Shown in pieces: positions 1 through 10,877 of a stretch of 64,000 nucleotides of DNA. The position numbers and the translations under genes are program-made. The DNA comes from Linnemannia elongata (taxonomy: Eukaryota; Mortierellomycota; Mortierellomycetes; Mortierellales; Mortierellaceae): the NCBI GenBank assembly GCA_036320915.1, contig JAXBDG010000004.1, positions 496,001 through 560,000 of the forward strand, in the 5' to 3' direction. A model generated the notes under the pieces. That model did no database searches, was not told the DNA's origin, and saw nothing but the letters and a program-made list of their open reading frames with translations. Every line of letters starts with the position of its first letter. Within the stretch, counting starts at the first letter, position 1.

Positions 1-1446
1 CCTCATGGCAGTTGACCGAATCGTAGCACCGACGCATATCCTGGAGTAAGACCCAGACCTCCTTCTTGTGTTGTCGCGCGTCCTCCATGACGGCATTAAG
101 AGCGTGGATGGGATCTGCTGTTGATGTCCCCTTTAATACCGAGAAGTTGGCTCCTTTTAGAATATTGTGTTCCAGCATGGTAGTTGAGAGGCGTTCTGTC
201 AGGATCGAAAACAGAATTTTTCGCCCATGTTCCAGGAGTGTGATCGGTCGAACGTCGGCAAGGCTTCCCGTCCATGGGTTGGTCTTGGAGAGGCAGAAGA
301 TCACACCTTCCGTCCACTGCAGGGGTATCTTTTGGTATTGGACACAAGCTTTCACTATCCCGTAAAAGAGACGTGTTGCCATTTCCCCCATATGTATCAA
401 CAGTTCTTTTGTTACCTTTGATGCCCCTGCTGCTTTACCAGAAGGTGCAGCGCTCACTGCTCGTTCTATCTCAGCGTCACTTGGCACATCTAACAGGTGG
501 TCATACCATTCTGCTTCGACGTATTCAGCTGGCTGGTATATCTGCTCCCAAAGAGAACCTTTGGGGATACCCTTGCTCTGCCTTGGACCATGCCACTTTT
601 CGAAGTATAGTCGGACATTCGTAAGGATATCGGATGGGTGGTCCGAAATGGATATGCGGTCATCAACCGTGATTTGCACACGGTCTAACGTAGCATGGCT
701 GCGGTTTGTTTCGAGAATGCTTTGGATTGTAGATTTCGTGTTGGTTGAAAAACGCATGTCGCGCCTCTCAATAGCCTCTGCGATATCTTTGGTCTTCTGC
801 TTTCTTTCTTCGTTCCGTCTGATGCGTTGCTGCTCGCTCCACTCGTTCTTAACTGTGTTGCGCCATTGTTCCCATTCATTGCGCTCAGCTTGTAATTCCG
901 GTGGTTCTGCAATTCTGGTCTCCGGGAAATCTGTTTTGACCTTGTTCCACACATTGCAAATGGTTTCATGGGCAGCCATCTGTCGTCTCTCCTTACCCTG
1001 GGGTGGGCAATTGGGATTGACAAACCAAACGTGTGATAGTCTCAGCAATTCTCCGTGGCAGCGTCCTCTCCGGTAGTTTTGTACATTGGTACGATAGGCC
1101 ATACTCTGTTTCCCCACTCGTTTCCGAGGGAGGGTTTCCAGAGCCACATCCATGATTGCCGCTGCGAGGTTATCCCATGCAAAGTCGATCATGTTCTCCG
1201 CTAGGATCGGGGCTTCCCTTGGATTTGATGTGTCCGTTTCCATGATATTGATCCCCGTGGATCCCTGTGTCATTTTTGCAACCAAGACCTGTTCGAGTCG
1301 AATAGAAAATGATTCCCATTGTTCCTCTGAGGCTTCGTCAACCTTTACTTTATGTTCTAGAGAGCTATATTGCTCTAGAATATGAAGTGGGGTTGGTGTC
1401 ACTAGAGTCCGCACATCTAGCTCTGCAAAAACGCATTTGTGATCCG

Positions 1447-1587
1447 TGTGCTATAATCACGTGTATCACCAGGACGAAGAGTACATAAGGACTCTTCGTC
1501 CCTGAATTAAACAGACCCCCTCTCTTTGTTTCGTTATTCCATTTTCCCCATTACCTTTATCAATAACACCTTGGTTATTATTTTCCA
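1447..1587 (+). repeat. 5' LTR (141 bp)
   Basis: Identical to the 3' LTR, TG...CA ends. It contains a perfect 11-bp inverted repeat (1472-1482 and 1491-1501, 8-nt loop) that can form a strong hairpin in RNA. At 141 bp it is short for a gypsy LTR. Confidence 0.95.
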
Positions 1588-1651
1588 TTTTTCTTAACGA
1601 ATTCACAATAGGGATCTAATTCACCCATACACCTCCTCACGCATTCACTCA

Positions 1652-1688
<37 letters not shown>

Positions 1689-2635
1689 AACGAGTGAATG
1701 CACACCCATTCACTGAATGGCAGGTCAGCGCTGCAGCAATGCAACTGACAGAGCACCGTCTCACCACTGGCACCGACCAAAACGTACCAAAGGGTAACTT
1801 ACCAAGGGTACGTTACCACCCATTCACTGAATGGAAGGTTAGTTATGCAACCAACGGAGCACCGACTCCACGCTAACAACACCTGGACTACACTGTATCA
1901 ATTGGCACCGTTCCAACTGTTACTACTATGCATGAACGTGCAAAATGCACTGCTCGCGAAGGACAGCACCCTCACTGAAGGTGAGTCCTCTCTAACAGTT
2001 AGTTGCATCACATGCTGAAATAAAAGACGATGTCATCGTTTGTCAGTTTATTTCTCTCTTCCCCTGAATCATGCATGAGCCAATGACAGGTGACCACGCA
2101 TCACGATGTCAAATGTGCCTCAATGAGAGTCGGGAGAGACATGAGGGAGGGAAAAGAAAGAATTGAGAACACAACTCTCTCTCTCTATCACTCTCCTCAA
2201 TTCCACCACGAACAACAAACCCACCCCATTCGGTCTGAAGCAACGACTTCCTCCTGACACGGGAGGCATGATGTATCAACACGCCATATCAGAGGGAATA
2301 TTGTTCGGAATTCCATAAAAAGAAAGTGCGCGCATGAACTTGATCTCATGCTCTCATCTCATAAGAGTGAGCGACCAGCATCAAAATGCTGCTACACTCC
2401 ACCAGTTATGAATGCCGAAAGCCCGAACCAATCAGAGTGATGGCAAGAGGAAAAAGAAAAGGAAAAGTGATGCATGAGCATGCTACCGTGACCTTCACGA
2501 ATTTTCTCAATAATGCATCTTGCATGAACCTCGCCGACATCACCATGCATGGCATAACCCAATGGCAGTAGACATGACAGGAACGTGATCCACACAAGAC
2601 ATTGAGAGAAAGGAAGTGAGAAAACATCTATAAAG
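1588..2635 (+). other. Gypsy leader region without a convincing gene
   Basis: About 1 kb between the 5' LTR and the first ORF. It holds an A-tract (1654-1685) and a direct repeat of about 50 bp around CCATTCACTGAATGG (about 1705-1760 and 1818-1866), itself a near-palindrome. A TATA-like CTATAAAG lies at about 2629-2636, just before the first ORF. Short ORFs here look like chance. Confidence 0.5.
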
Positions 2636-3487
2636 ATGGAAAAGAGAATGAGAATCCCATTTTCTCTCCATTCGCCAAACACACTTCCAACACACTTCTC
2701 ACAATTCCATCACACATTCAACACTATGTCCAACTCTCACTGCTCCTCCACCACTGAGTCCAGCACCAGCGGTTCTCGCCCTCCACTTGCTCCCATTAAC
2801 ACGAATGAGCTCGAGAACAGGAGACACGGCAAGAGGACTTCCCAAGCCACAACAACAACATCAGCAGCAGCGGCAACACCAGCCAGGGCAACTGCTGCCC
2901 CTTATGAACCCCTACAGCGCCAACGCAGAACGCTTAGGATCGATACCACACGCGCTACAAGACCCTTGCAATGGATGGCGCCTCCCAACGAGGCTGAGAT
3001 CCGGCGCACGACAACCAACAACCTGCAATCCCTTTATCTGCAATTGCAATCGGAGAGAACGGTCGTGCTCGCCAAACAAGCAAGCTACTTGTGCGACGCC
3101 TTTGGTATCTTCGATATTCCTGCAGGACAGGATCTGGACAATATCGACCAATTCAACCTCCCGCACGATCACCAATACACTTCGTTGCAGGAGCACGCCA
3201 AGCGCCTCGAGAAACACATAGCGATGGTCCTTGAGATGATCCAGCAGTTCGAGTTTACGGTCAGACGTAGCCAGCTCTTCGACCAACTTGGTTACCTGAA
3301 GACCAACAACTATACACATGGTCCATTGTTTGGTCTCTCAAACAGCGAGCTAGTGAGGGAGAGGGCGTATGTCACGAATAACGCACCTCCGTCACCTGCG
3401 ACTGTCCGTCGTAACACCGATCCCATATCACCCTCAGACTTGACACAAGAACAGCTAGATTACATGGCTGGCTCCTTTACAGCATGA
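2636..3487 (+). CDS. Extra ORF upstream of Gag-Pol in the gypsy element, unknown function
   Basis: 283 codons from the first ATG; the ATG at 2726 (254 aa, starting MSNSHCSS) is the more likely start because the Gag-Pol product also begins MSN after a similar leader. I do not recognise a family. The N-terminal third is Ser/Thr/Ala-rich and low complexity. The rest is probably helical: a stretch with EAEIRRTTTNNLQSLYLQLQ, then a possible coiled coil around LQEHAKRLEKHIAMVLEMIQ. There is no membrane segment, zinc knuckle or protease motif. It has its own TATA-like box (about 2630) and an AATAAA-like signal shortly after the stop (about 3529), so it could be a separate transcription unit. It could be an accessory or split Gag-like protein, or a captured gene. 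That it is expressed is inference from length and conservation of frame in a young element. Confidence 0.7.
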   Translation: MEKRMRIPFSLHSPNTLPTHFSQFHHTFNTMSNSHCSSTTESSTSGSRPPLAPINTNELENRRHGKRTSQATTTTSAAAATPARATAAPYEPLQRQRRTLRIDTTRATRPLQWMAPPNEAEIRRTTTNNLQSLYLQLQSERTVVLAKQASYLCDAFGIFDIPAGQDLDNIDQFNLPHDHQYTSLQEHAKRLEKHIAMVLEMIQQFEFTVRRSQLFDQLGYLKTNNYTHGPLFGLSNSELVRERAYVTNNAPPSPATVRRNTDPISPSDLTQEQLDYMAGSFTA

Positions 3488-3872
3488 AATCCCAGATATT
3501 TTGTGCATGCAGAAGCACGAATGATAAAATAAAGCAAAATAGTTTTTCCTTATTTTTGACACGCCGTGTCTGTCTACCCACAGTGCCTTGAGAAAAGCTC
3601 ACATTTGCATGAACACATGCAGCTGCACGATTGCGATCATCACTGATTGCGCACACGAGTCGGTAACCAACATGGGAACGATGCTCTCATTTCACCCGAT
3701 AAGAAATGAGAGAGTGAAACAAGACGCGACGCCATACACTAGACAAATAAGATCTTGATCAAACAATATCGTGATCTTACGCTGCCATGTCTTATGCGAC
3801 CAAGGAATATACGCGTGTACTGATTTTCACATCCGACATTGGGAAGATGTGCAAGCAATGTCTATTTAAAAG
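3488..3872 (+). other. Spacer between the two gypsy ORFs
   Basis: About 385 bp without a gene. It includes a possible poly(A) signal (AAATAAAG near 3529) after the first ORF and a TATA-like CTATTTAAAAG (about 3861-3871) right before the Gag-Pol ORF. Confidence 0.45.
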
Positions 3873-6800
3873 ATGATGATTTTGTTTTCTCAAAAGGCAG
3901 ACACTTTCTTTCTCTCTCCAGAAGACAACAAAAAAAGAACCTCCACGATGTCTAACATCATCATCAACAACACCGAACTTCCCACCCTTCAAGGTCTGGC
4001 AATCAACGCCACCGATGACTTTCTTGTCGCTCCCTCTTCGGATCCCGGATTCTCGGAGGATATTGTCATGAGCAATGAAGGCGAGTGCGCTTCGTCCACG
4101 TCGTCGATCAACCATTCCCCTTCGTCTGCTCAAGTTCCCGACCTGAATAGCTTCTCCATCATGTCGGATGCCAACTACGATAGTGACACTGATCTCGCCA
4201 GCAGCCTCGAGGAAGCCATCGCCCACAAGAACCACGACATCATGGCCTGGTCTAAGGCGTACCGTGGTACTCTGCTCAAAATGGAGCAAAACGGCCACCT
4301 TCATGCCCATTACAAGATGTGGTGCAAGGAATCCCTCGACCTTGAGGAAGCCGTACAACAGAAAACCGATGAGCGTGACCGTCTGGTCGCTGCTCTCAAC
4401 ATCGGTCAACCGATGGCATCGACCATCATCACTCCTTCAGCTTCAGTGGCCACCGTTGCCACAACTGACAGCAAGAAGTTGACGCTGGATTCGGGTACTC
4501 CCAGATTCGGTGAAGCCAAACTTGGCAAGGGACAAACGTACAGAGTCATCTCTGACCCTCACCTGTTTCTTGATAGCTTCAAGACATACTGTGAAAACAG
4601 TTATGGTGAGGCACCCTTCCCTGCCAGTGCTCAGCGTCTCCTTTGCATGGCCATCCTAGACGAACAGACAAGACAACAGTTCAATGACGAACTCACCCAC
4701 CGTGGTAGTTCTTCCCTCACGTGGGAAGAATGCGAAGTTGCATTCGTCGACAGCGTTCTCACACCAAAAGAACGTTTCCTCACTGTTGCCCGTGTTGCCG
4801 AAACTGGCCGTCGCCCCAAGGAGTCGTACCGCAATTTTGCACTGCGTCTCCACCGCTCTGTCAGAGTGTACCGCATTGACGATGGCAATTCTACCGTCCT
4901 CACTGGCATCATGGCATCTATTCCTTCGTTGGAACTGAACCTGATCAAGGGTGCAATCCAGAAGGCCGGTACTCCGCTGTCTGAGGTCAAACTGAACTCC
5001 ATCTCCGAGATTCTCACTGCCCTCAGCGCAATGGAAGGACCAGACGACTCTGTCAAGAGACAGCACAACCTTGTTGACGACGATTCTGACGAAGATCAAG
5101 GCACGTCCTCTTCCAAGTTCAACAAGAACAACAGCAACAAGCGACAGCGTCGACAGAACCATCAAAAGAGCGATCGCCGCGACAAGAACAAGACGACTAC
5201 CAACTCGTCCACAGCATCATCCTCTTCCAGATCGGATAAGAAGATGTTCCATTGCGACAACCATGGCGCCAATCGCTCCCATGACACCAAAGACTGTCGA
5301 CACTGCACCAAGTGCGACAAGTCCGGTCATACTGCTCCTTTTTGCAAAAAGGACAGCAACAAGAACTTTGGCAACAAGTTTGGCAAAGGCAGGAAAGACA
5401 AGAAAGAAGGTGATTCAATTGGACCTTCTTCTTCGCATAAATTTATGCCTGCTTCTGACCAGCCCTTGCTTACTCATGCCTCTATCTCATATCAGACAAG
5501 TGACAAGATAGCTCAAGAGGAGAAGACCAACACGATAAAAGGTGAGTCAAGAGTAGAAACAGCTCTCTCTCTGACCACTTTAGATGATAATAAAAAATCG
5601 TCTCTTCCTGATATCAACTCAATCACTCTTGGTCCAATCTTGTCTCCTTCACTTGCTGTAACTGTTTCTACTCCTGAAGAAAACGATGTGTCAATTTCCT
5701 CTGACAAAATTGATGCATCTGTGTCTGTTGAACAAAATGTGGCGTCTGTGACCCCTTTAATCCCTAATGAAAAATCGGTCACAACTGAAGACGATGCACC
5801 TGCACCAACAAGCACACCACCCCAGTATGCTTTTCGTTCTTCACCACCAAAACAACCCGTCCTTGTCTCGGTTCCTTATTTTGAGACAAAAGAACCCTCT
5901 TTTGCTAGTCTATCCAAATTCGCTGCTTGCAGTCAACAAGGCATGGCTCAACAACAAGAAGACGATAAAGATTTTGGTATGATGACTGAAGAATTAGATA
6001 CATTCGCATCTGACAAATTAAACCTCAGACACTACGCTGCTATCAAAGATGCAGTAGAACACGACAATCGGTTTCGAATTGAAATCCGAGCATTCAAAAG
6101 GACATACCATGCGTTGATCGACACGGGTGCTACGCATTCGTTTATCAGACAAGATGTGGTCAAGGAACACAACATTCCTTTCACCAAGATTGTCGGCAAT
6201 TTTTCATTGGCTAACAAGTCTGTTGTCGAACGTATTGGCGTCACGGATCAAGTTGAATTTGAATTCAACAGTCGATTTCTATCGGCCCCTTTTGAAATTA
6301 TTGAAGATCAAGAATTTCCTCTCACAGTCGGAATGGATCTCTTCTATCATATGGGTTTCGCTCTATTTGGTCTCCCTGAAATAAAAGAGATGGCCCCTAC
6401 GCATGATATTCCCGTTGAAGACGAGAAACCATCACTGCGACCGACTGTCACCCCTGAAGAAGAACTCACTTCTGATTTTAAACGCATGAAAGGGAGATTC
6501 CTAGATGCGATCAGTAAAGTACTTCTCGACAATGAAAATATCTCAAAAACGAGTCATTGCCCCGTGCCTGAGATGATGGTGTATCTACCTGTTCCAAAAG
6601 GTACTATTGTGTATCGACGACCAAGACGTTTTGCTCACTCCCAGACACCTATCCTGGATGAGACTGTCGCACGCTGGTTAGAGGATGATGTGATTGAGCT
6701 TGCACCAGCAGGCAATCCACATAACAACACACTCACCCTAGCGGCAAAGAAAGATTTGAACGGGAAGAAATCATTATGGCGCGTGTGTCTCGACCCTCGT

Positions 6801-9464
6801 GCTCTCAATGTGCATTTACCAGAGGACAACTTTCCTCTCCCTCTTATCTCCGACATAATGCAAAAAGTAGCTGGTCATTCCATTTACAGCACCATTGATC
6901 TCACCCAAGCATACCATCGTCTGCCTATTCATAAAGAAGACAGGCACCTCACTGCTTTCATGCATGAGGGAAAACAATACATGTTCAAAAAGGCCCCCTT
7001 TGGTCTGAAGCCACTCTCGAGCTTATTCCAAAGAGGTATGTCTCGCATTCTTGGCGATCTACCTTTTGTTCTGAACTTTATTGATGACATTGTTATCTTT
7101 TCAAAAAGCAGAGAAGAGCATGCAGCTCATGTTAAATGTGTGATCGAAAGACTCAACGAGGCGAAATTGATCATCAACAAGAACAAGTGCAACTTTTTCA
7201 GCACACAGATCTCTCTGCTGGGATTCATCGTTGATCTCTTTGGAAAGAAAGTCGACCCTACTAAGTTGGCTAACATTCACGAATGGGCACCTCCTACCAC
7301 TGCCAAACAAGTGCAGTCATATTTAGGTACGTTCAATTTCTTCCGTGAATACATTCCTCTTTATAGTACTATCGCTGCACCACTTGATGCGCTTCGTCAT
7401 AAAGAAGGAACATTTAAACTATCAAAAGATGAGATGGATTCTTTCAATGGACTCAAGGAACTGCTTGTACGAGCTCCCGTGTTATCTTTTCCAGACTTCA
7501 GTCGGCCGTTCTTCGTTGCCACGGACGCGTCCAACGTTGGAATTGGTGCGGTACTGTATCAGTTGCCGAAAGGTGTACCCGAACCGAAGGACATGCAGTC
7601 CGTTCCCTCGAACGTCAACTACATATCTTTCATGGCTCGCACTCTGCAAGACCGAGAGAGAAAATATTCCGCTACTAAGAAGGAGTTATTAGCGATTGTT
7701 TTCGCATTGAAAAAATTCCATCACTATCTTTGGGGTTACCATTTTACCTTGTTCACCGATCATCGGGCTCTTACTTTTCTGCACTCACAGCAAGATCTGA
7801 ACCCAATGATGACAACTTGGTTTGACACCATCATGGCATACTCGTTCAACGTTGTTTACCGTCCTGGCGTACTCAATGTGTTACCTGATGCGTTATCTCG
7901 TCAGTTCCCTCAGAAGTTGTGGACTGACAGACCTAAGTTGAAAACACCAATGAAAGTGTACGGTTACATTCATATGCTCAAAGACGAATCGGTTCCTCGA
8001 ATCACCGTCGCAGCAAAAGACCGTCCTTCACTCATGACTGAGGTTCACTCCCTCGGTCATATTGGTGCGAACAAAATGGTTGACAAAATTCACGCCCAAG
8101 ATAAGACGTGGCCATTTATGGTCAAAGATTGTCTTGAGCATGTCAAAAAATGCCCTGAGTGTCAACGCATTAATATCACTCGTAAAGGCTATCACCCTCT
8201 CAAGGCTATTCATGCACATTTACCAGGCGAACATATGACTGTAGATCTCGCTGGTGAATTCCATTTGTCCTCGAAAAACAACAAATATCTTCTCGTCCTG
8301 ACAGACGTATGTACCCGCTTCGTTATTTTGAGAGCTATACCTGATAAAACAGCTGCCACCGTTGCAACCACGCTGTTTGACATTTTTACTCTGATCGGAT
8401 TCCCCCGAGTCCTTCAATCAGATAATGGAAAAGAATTTTCCAATCAGGTTACAAAAATAATGACAGAACAATTGGGCATCCATCACCGTCTTGTCACACC
8501 CTATCATCCGAGAGGCAATGGACTAGCCGAGAACCGGGTTAAAGCGGTCAAAGAAATTCTTCGAAAAGAGACCAAAGGCAAAAACCACGAGTGGGATCGT
8601 CATGTTCCCATGGCTCAATTCGCCCTAAATGCAAATATTGCGAGTTTGCATGGTTCCACGCCTTACTCTCTTTTCTTCGCACGCAAGGAAAACGGACACT
8701 ACAACTACACTGACCCCTTGAACCAGGTCATGTCCCACGAAGACTTGCTGAAGAGACTCGAATTTATGACTACGATCGTGTTCCCCGCAATTGAAGCGAA
8801 GGCGAAATCTAATCAGCGGAAAATGATTGAGAGATTCAATAAAACGATCTTGCACAGCGAGTTTCCTGATGGCTCCACAGTTATGGCGGTTGATCCTATC
8901 AAAGGGGACTCCCTCTCTCCGAGATATGAAGGACCGTTTACTGTTGTTCGTAAAAACAAGGGCGGTGCATACATCCTCAAAGATGGCACTGGCTCTACGC
9001 TCGGTCGTAATTACGCGCCCTCGCAGCTCAAACTTGTATACGAAGACCCAGACTCTTTCCTTACGTACGAAGTCGAGAAAGCTCTTGACGCCCGTCGTAC
9101 AAAGGAAGGGACATGGGAGTACTTTGTCAAGTGGAAAAATTATTCTGACAACGACAACACCTGGGAACCAGAAGACAACTTCGTTGAGAGGAAATGCATT
9201 ACGGACTATTGGGCCGATCACCCACCCCGTAATGAGGATCCTCGTCCGCACTCTCGTCATGATTCGCAAACGGATCAGCCAACGCTTACCACCGACGAGC
9301 AAATGAGCAAGCCTCAAAGTAGCAATCGCTCAAACAAAAAGAAGAACAAGTTCACACCTAACAAAGGTAGACACAACCCTAATCGCAATAAGCTCACTCA
9401 GCCCAGTCAACCAAAAATCAATGAGTTGAGACCTAGAACTCGTTCTCGGATCGGGAAGGAATGA
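3873..9464 (+). CDS. Gag-Pol polyprotein of the gypsy chromovirus, single ORF
   Basis: 1,863 aa in one frame; the start at 3948 (MSNIIINN) is as likely as 3873. Gag occupies about residues 1-480 and ends in a zinc knuckle CTKCDKSGHTAPFC (C-x2-C-x4-H-x4-C, about 477-490). A Ser/Thr-rich linker follows. Aspartic protease: ALIDTGATHSF near 750. Reverse transcriptase: STIDLTQAYHRLP and the catalytic FIDDIVIFS near 1069. RNase H: FFVATDASNVG near 1213 and FTDHRAL. Integrase: H-H-C-C zinc domain (about 1390-1432), then catalytic Asp in TVDLAGEF, Asp in QSDNGKEF and Glu in GNGLAEN. A chromodomain follows near 1735-1785 (YFVKWKNYSDNDNTWEPEDNF), then a basic tail. All catalytic residues seem present. 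The chromodomain probably directs integration to marked chromatin. The RT box FGLKPLSSLFQ departs from the common FGLKNAPATFQ. Confidence 0.95.
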   Translation: MMILFSQKADTFFLSPEDNKKRTSTMSNIIINNTELPTLQGLAINATDDFLVAPSSDPGFSEDIVMSNEGECASSTSSINHSPSSAQVPDLNSFSIMSDANYDSDTDLASSLEEAIAHKNHDIMAWSKAYRGTLLKMEQNGHLHAHYKMWCKESLDLEEAVQQKTDERDRLVAALNIGQPMASTIITPSASVATVATTDSKKLTLDSGTPRFGEAKLGKGQTYRVISDPHLFLDSFKTYCENSYGEAPFPASAQRLLCMAILDEQTRQQFNDELTHRGSSSLTWEECEVAFVDSVLTPKERFLTVARVAETGRRPKESYRNFALRLHRSVRVYRIDDGNSTVLTGIMASIPSLELNLIKGAIQKAGTPLSEVKLNSISEILTALSAMEGPDDSVKRQHNLVDDDSDEDQGTSSSKFNKNNSNKRQRRQNHQKSDRRDKNKTTTNSSTASSSSRSDKKMFHCDNHGANRSHDTKDCRHCTKCDKSGHTAPFCKKDSNKNFGNKFGKGRKDKKEGDSIGPSSSHKFMPASDQPLLTHASISYQTSDKIAQEEKTNTIKGESRVETALSLTTLDDNKKSSLPDINSITLGPILSPSLAVTVSTPEENDVSISSDKIDASVSVEQNVASVTPLIPNEKSVTTEDDAPAPTSTPPQYAFRSSPPKQPVLVSVPYFETKEPSFASLSKFAACSQQGMAQQQEDDKDFGMMTEELDTFASDKLNLRHYAAIKDAVEHDNRFRIEIRAFKRTYHALIDTGATHSFIRQDVVKEHNIPFTKIVGNFSLANKSVVERIGVTDQVEFEFNSRFLSAPFEIIEDQEFPLTVGMDLFYHMGFALFGLPEIKEMAPTHDIPVEDEKPSLRPTVTPEEELTSDFKRMKGRFLDAISKVLLDNENISKTSHCPVPEMMVYLPVPKGTIVYRRPRRFAHSQTPILDETVARWLEDDVIELAPAGNPHNNTLTLAAKKDLNGKKSLWRVCLDPRALNVHLPEDNFPLPLISDIMQKVAGHSIYSTIDLTQAYHRLPIHKEDRHLTAFMHEGKQYMFKKAPFGLKPLSSLFQRGMSRILGDLPFVLNFIDDIVIFSKSREEHAAHVKCVIERLNEAKLIINKNKCNFFSTQISLLGFIVDLFGKKVDPTKLANIHEWAPPTTAKQVQSYLGTFNFFREYIPLYSTIAAPLDALRHKEGTFKLSKDEMDSFNGLKELLVRAPVLSFPDFSRPFFVATDASNVGIGAVLYQLPKGVPEPKDMQSVPSNVNYISFMARTLQDRERKYSATKKELLAIVFALKKFHHYLWGYHFTLFTDHRALTFLHSQQDLNPMMTTWFDTIMAYSFNVVYRPGVLNVLPDALSRQFPQKLWTDRPKLKTPMKVYGYIHMLKDESVPRITVAAKDRPSLMTEVHSLGHIGANKMVDKIHAQDKTWPFMVKDCLEHVKKCPECQRINITRKGYHPLKAIHAHLPGEHMTVDLAGEFHLSSKNNKYLLVLTDVCTRFVILRAIPDKTAATVATTLFDIFTLIGFPRVLQSDNGKEFSNQVTKIMTEQLGIHHRLVTPYHPRGNGLAENRVKAVKEILRKETKGKNHEWDRHVPMAQFALNANIASLHGSTPYSLFFARKENGHYNYTDPLNQVMSHEDLLKRLEFMTTIVFPAIEAKAKSNQRKMIERFNKTILHSEFPDGSTVMAVDPIKGDSLSPRYEGPFTVVRKNKGGAYILKDGTGSTLGRNYAPSQLKLVYEDPDSFLTYEVEKALDARRTKEGTWEYFVKWKNYSDNDNTWEPEDNFVERKCITDYWADHPPRNEDPRPHSRHDSQTDQPTLTTDEQMSKPQSSNRSNKKKNKFTPNKGRHNPNRNKLTQPSQPKINELRPRTRSRIGKE

Positions 9465-9990
9465 AGACAATCATATCCTCCGATTGACACATAAAACGCA
9501 GCAGCGTTTTGTTTGAACAGAAATCGCACTGACGATTTGTTTGAGGTTTTTTAATGGTGACACAACCTTTTTCCTCACAATAATAACATAACATCCACAG
9601 AGGTTTTCTCGCTTTCCTCTGGCAATCATATTACTTGAATTGAGGTTTTTATTTTTTCCTCACATCTTATCGACATATCTACGAGGTTTTTATTTTTTAT
9701 CCTCACACACACATATACATATACTTGTGGTTATTGTCTTATCCACAACCTGCTCTCCAGGGCCTTGCCCTTCCCAAGGTTTTCTATTTTTCCTTACACC
9801 CTTTCTTCCTTATGAGGTTTTCTTATTTTTCCTCAAAACATCCAAACGACAGCTCTTTCTTTAGCTATAGCATTCTACTTCACGTCGTTTTGTCAGTTAG
9901 TAACAAGCACACACACTTACTAGCATAGATACACTACTTCTAGCCCTAGTTTTAGACCCGGCTTACAGCCTCTCCCCCGGTGGAGGGTTA
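9465..9990 (+). other. Gypsy 3' untranslated region with GAGGTTTT/TTCCTC repeats
   Basis: Non-coding stretch between the pol stop and the 3' LTR. It contains six copies of a unit that begins GAGGTTTT (or AAGGTTTT) and ends TTTCCTCAC-like, at about 9543, 9600, 9642, 9683, 9776 and 9814. The ends of each unit are complementary (GAGG with CCTC), so each could fold as a small stem with a U-rich loop. Confidence 0.7.
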
Positions 9991-10131
9991 TGTGCTATAA
10001 TCACGTGTATCACCAGGACGAAGAGTACATAAGGACTCTTCGTCCCTGAATTAAACAGACCCCCTCTCTTTGTTTCGTTATTCCATTTTCCCCATTACCT
10101 TTATCAATAACACCTTGGTTATTATTTTCCA
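9991..10131 (+). repeat. 3' LTR (141 bp)
   Basis: Identical to the 5' LTR and followed by ATCCG, the second copy of the target duplication. The same 11-bp hairpin lies at 10016-10045. Confidence 0.95.
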
Positions 10132-10877
10132 ATCCGAGTGAATGCCGCCCTCCAAGGGCATCATTCCTGCTTCCGTCAGGCCACCTTTCAGACCACCCGC
10201 TAGCCAGATCATGTCTAATCTGCTAATGTCACGAAAGGAATAAGCGCGGGTCTCTGGATGAAGCTCGCGGAAGCTATCTGTGAATTGGTTTTCCACCAAC
10301 CACTCCAGAAGACCGTTTTCTATGTTAGTGTTTTGTTTCTTTTCGTTCGACCGATCGAGTGAGGGGTTCACTACACCATTAAAATCCCCGCACACAATGG
10401 TCTCCATGCCTTTCTCTTTTGCCTCTTGAATTTCTTTTTTTGCCCACTCGGTTAACTCTTGAAGCTCTCTTTTCCTCTCTTCGTCTCTACTTGCAGGAAC
10501 ATAACAGTTCACTATCCGAAAGTGGGCCCCCAAATGATATCCAAAATCTAAAGAAATGCCTCTACCGTTGTGTGTATTTCTTCTTATGATGTGTTTTTGC
10601 CATGATTCTTTTACTAAGAATGCTACTCCCGCTCCCATCTCTCTGGTCTTTGCATTTGCCCAAAAGCCGGTATATTGGCTCCGTTCGTTTTTATCAAATA
10701 ACAAGTATTTTGTAGTTTTGTCCGCTTGCAGTTTCGTTTCTTGGCACGCTATAATATCGAAATTCCCGATATCCACGCCCCATCTTGCCACCGCTTTAAA
10801 AAACCCATATTCCCTTGCCCCTTGCACGTTGATGGATGCGATGCGAAGGTACCCGTTGGTGTTTGTGGTGTCTGTCA

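Larger units (their letters stand above)
1447..10131 (+). mobile_element. Complete Ty3/gypsy chromovirus with identical short LTRs
   Basis: 8,685-bp LTR retrotransposon. The two 141-bp LTRs (1447-1587 and 9991-10131) are identical on inspection, begin TG and end CA, and are flanked by the 5-bp target duplication ATCCG (1442-1446 and 10132-10136). A purine-rich stretch (GGTGGAGGG, about 9980-9988) just before the 3' LTR could be the polypurine tract. No obvious tRNA primer site follows the 5' LTR. The interior carries an extra ORF (2636-3487) and a long Gag-Pol (3873-9464). It lies antisense to and inside the LINE ORF2. Identical LTRs and intact ORFs point to a very recent insertion. Confidence 0.96.

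Noticed and set aside
3792..9317. Minus-strand ORFs opposite Gag-Pol (up to 230 aa)
   Set aside because: Shadow frames of a strongly supported plus-strand gene.
10078..10136. Last residues of the LINE endonuclease ORF reading into the gypsy LTR
   Set aside because: These codons come from the inserted LTR and target duplication, not from the LINE.
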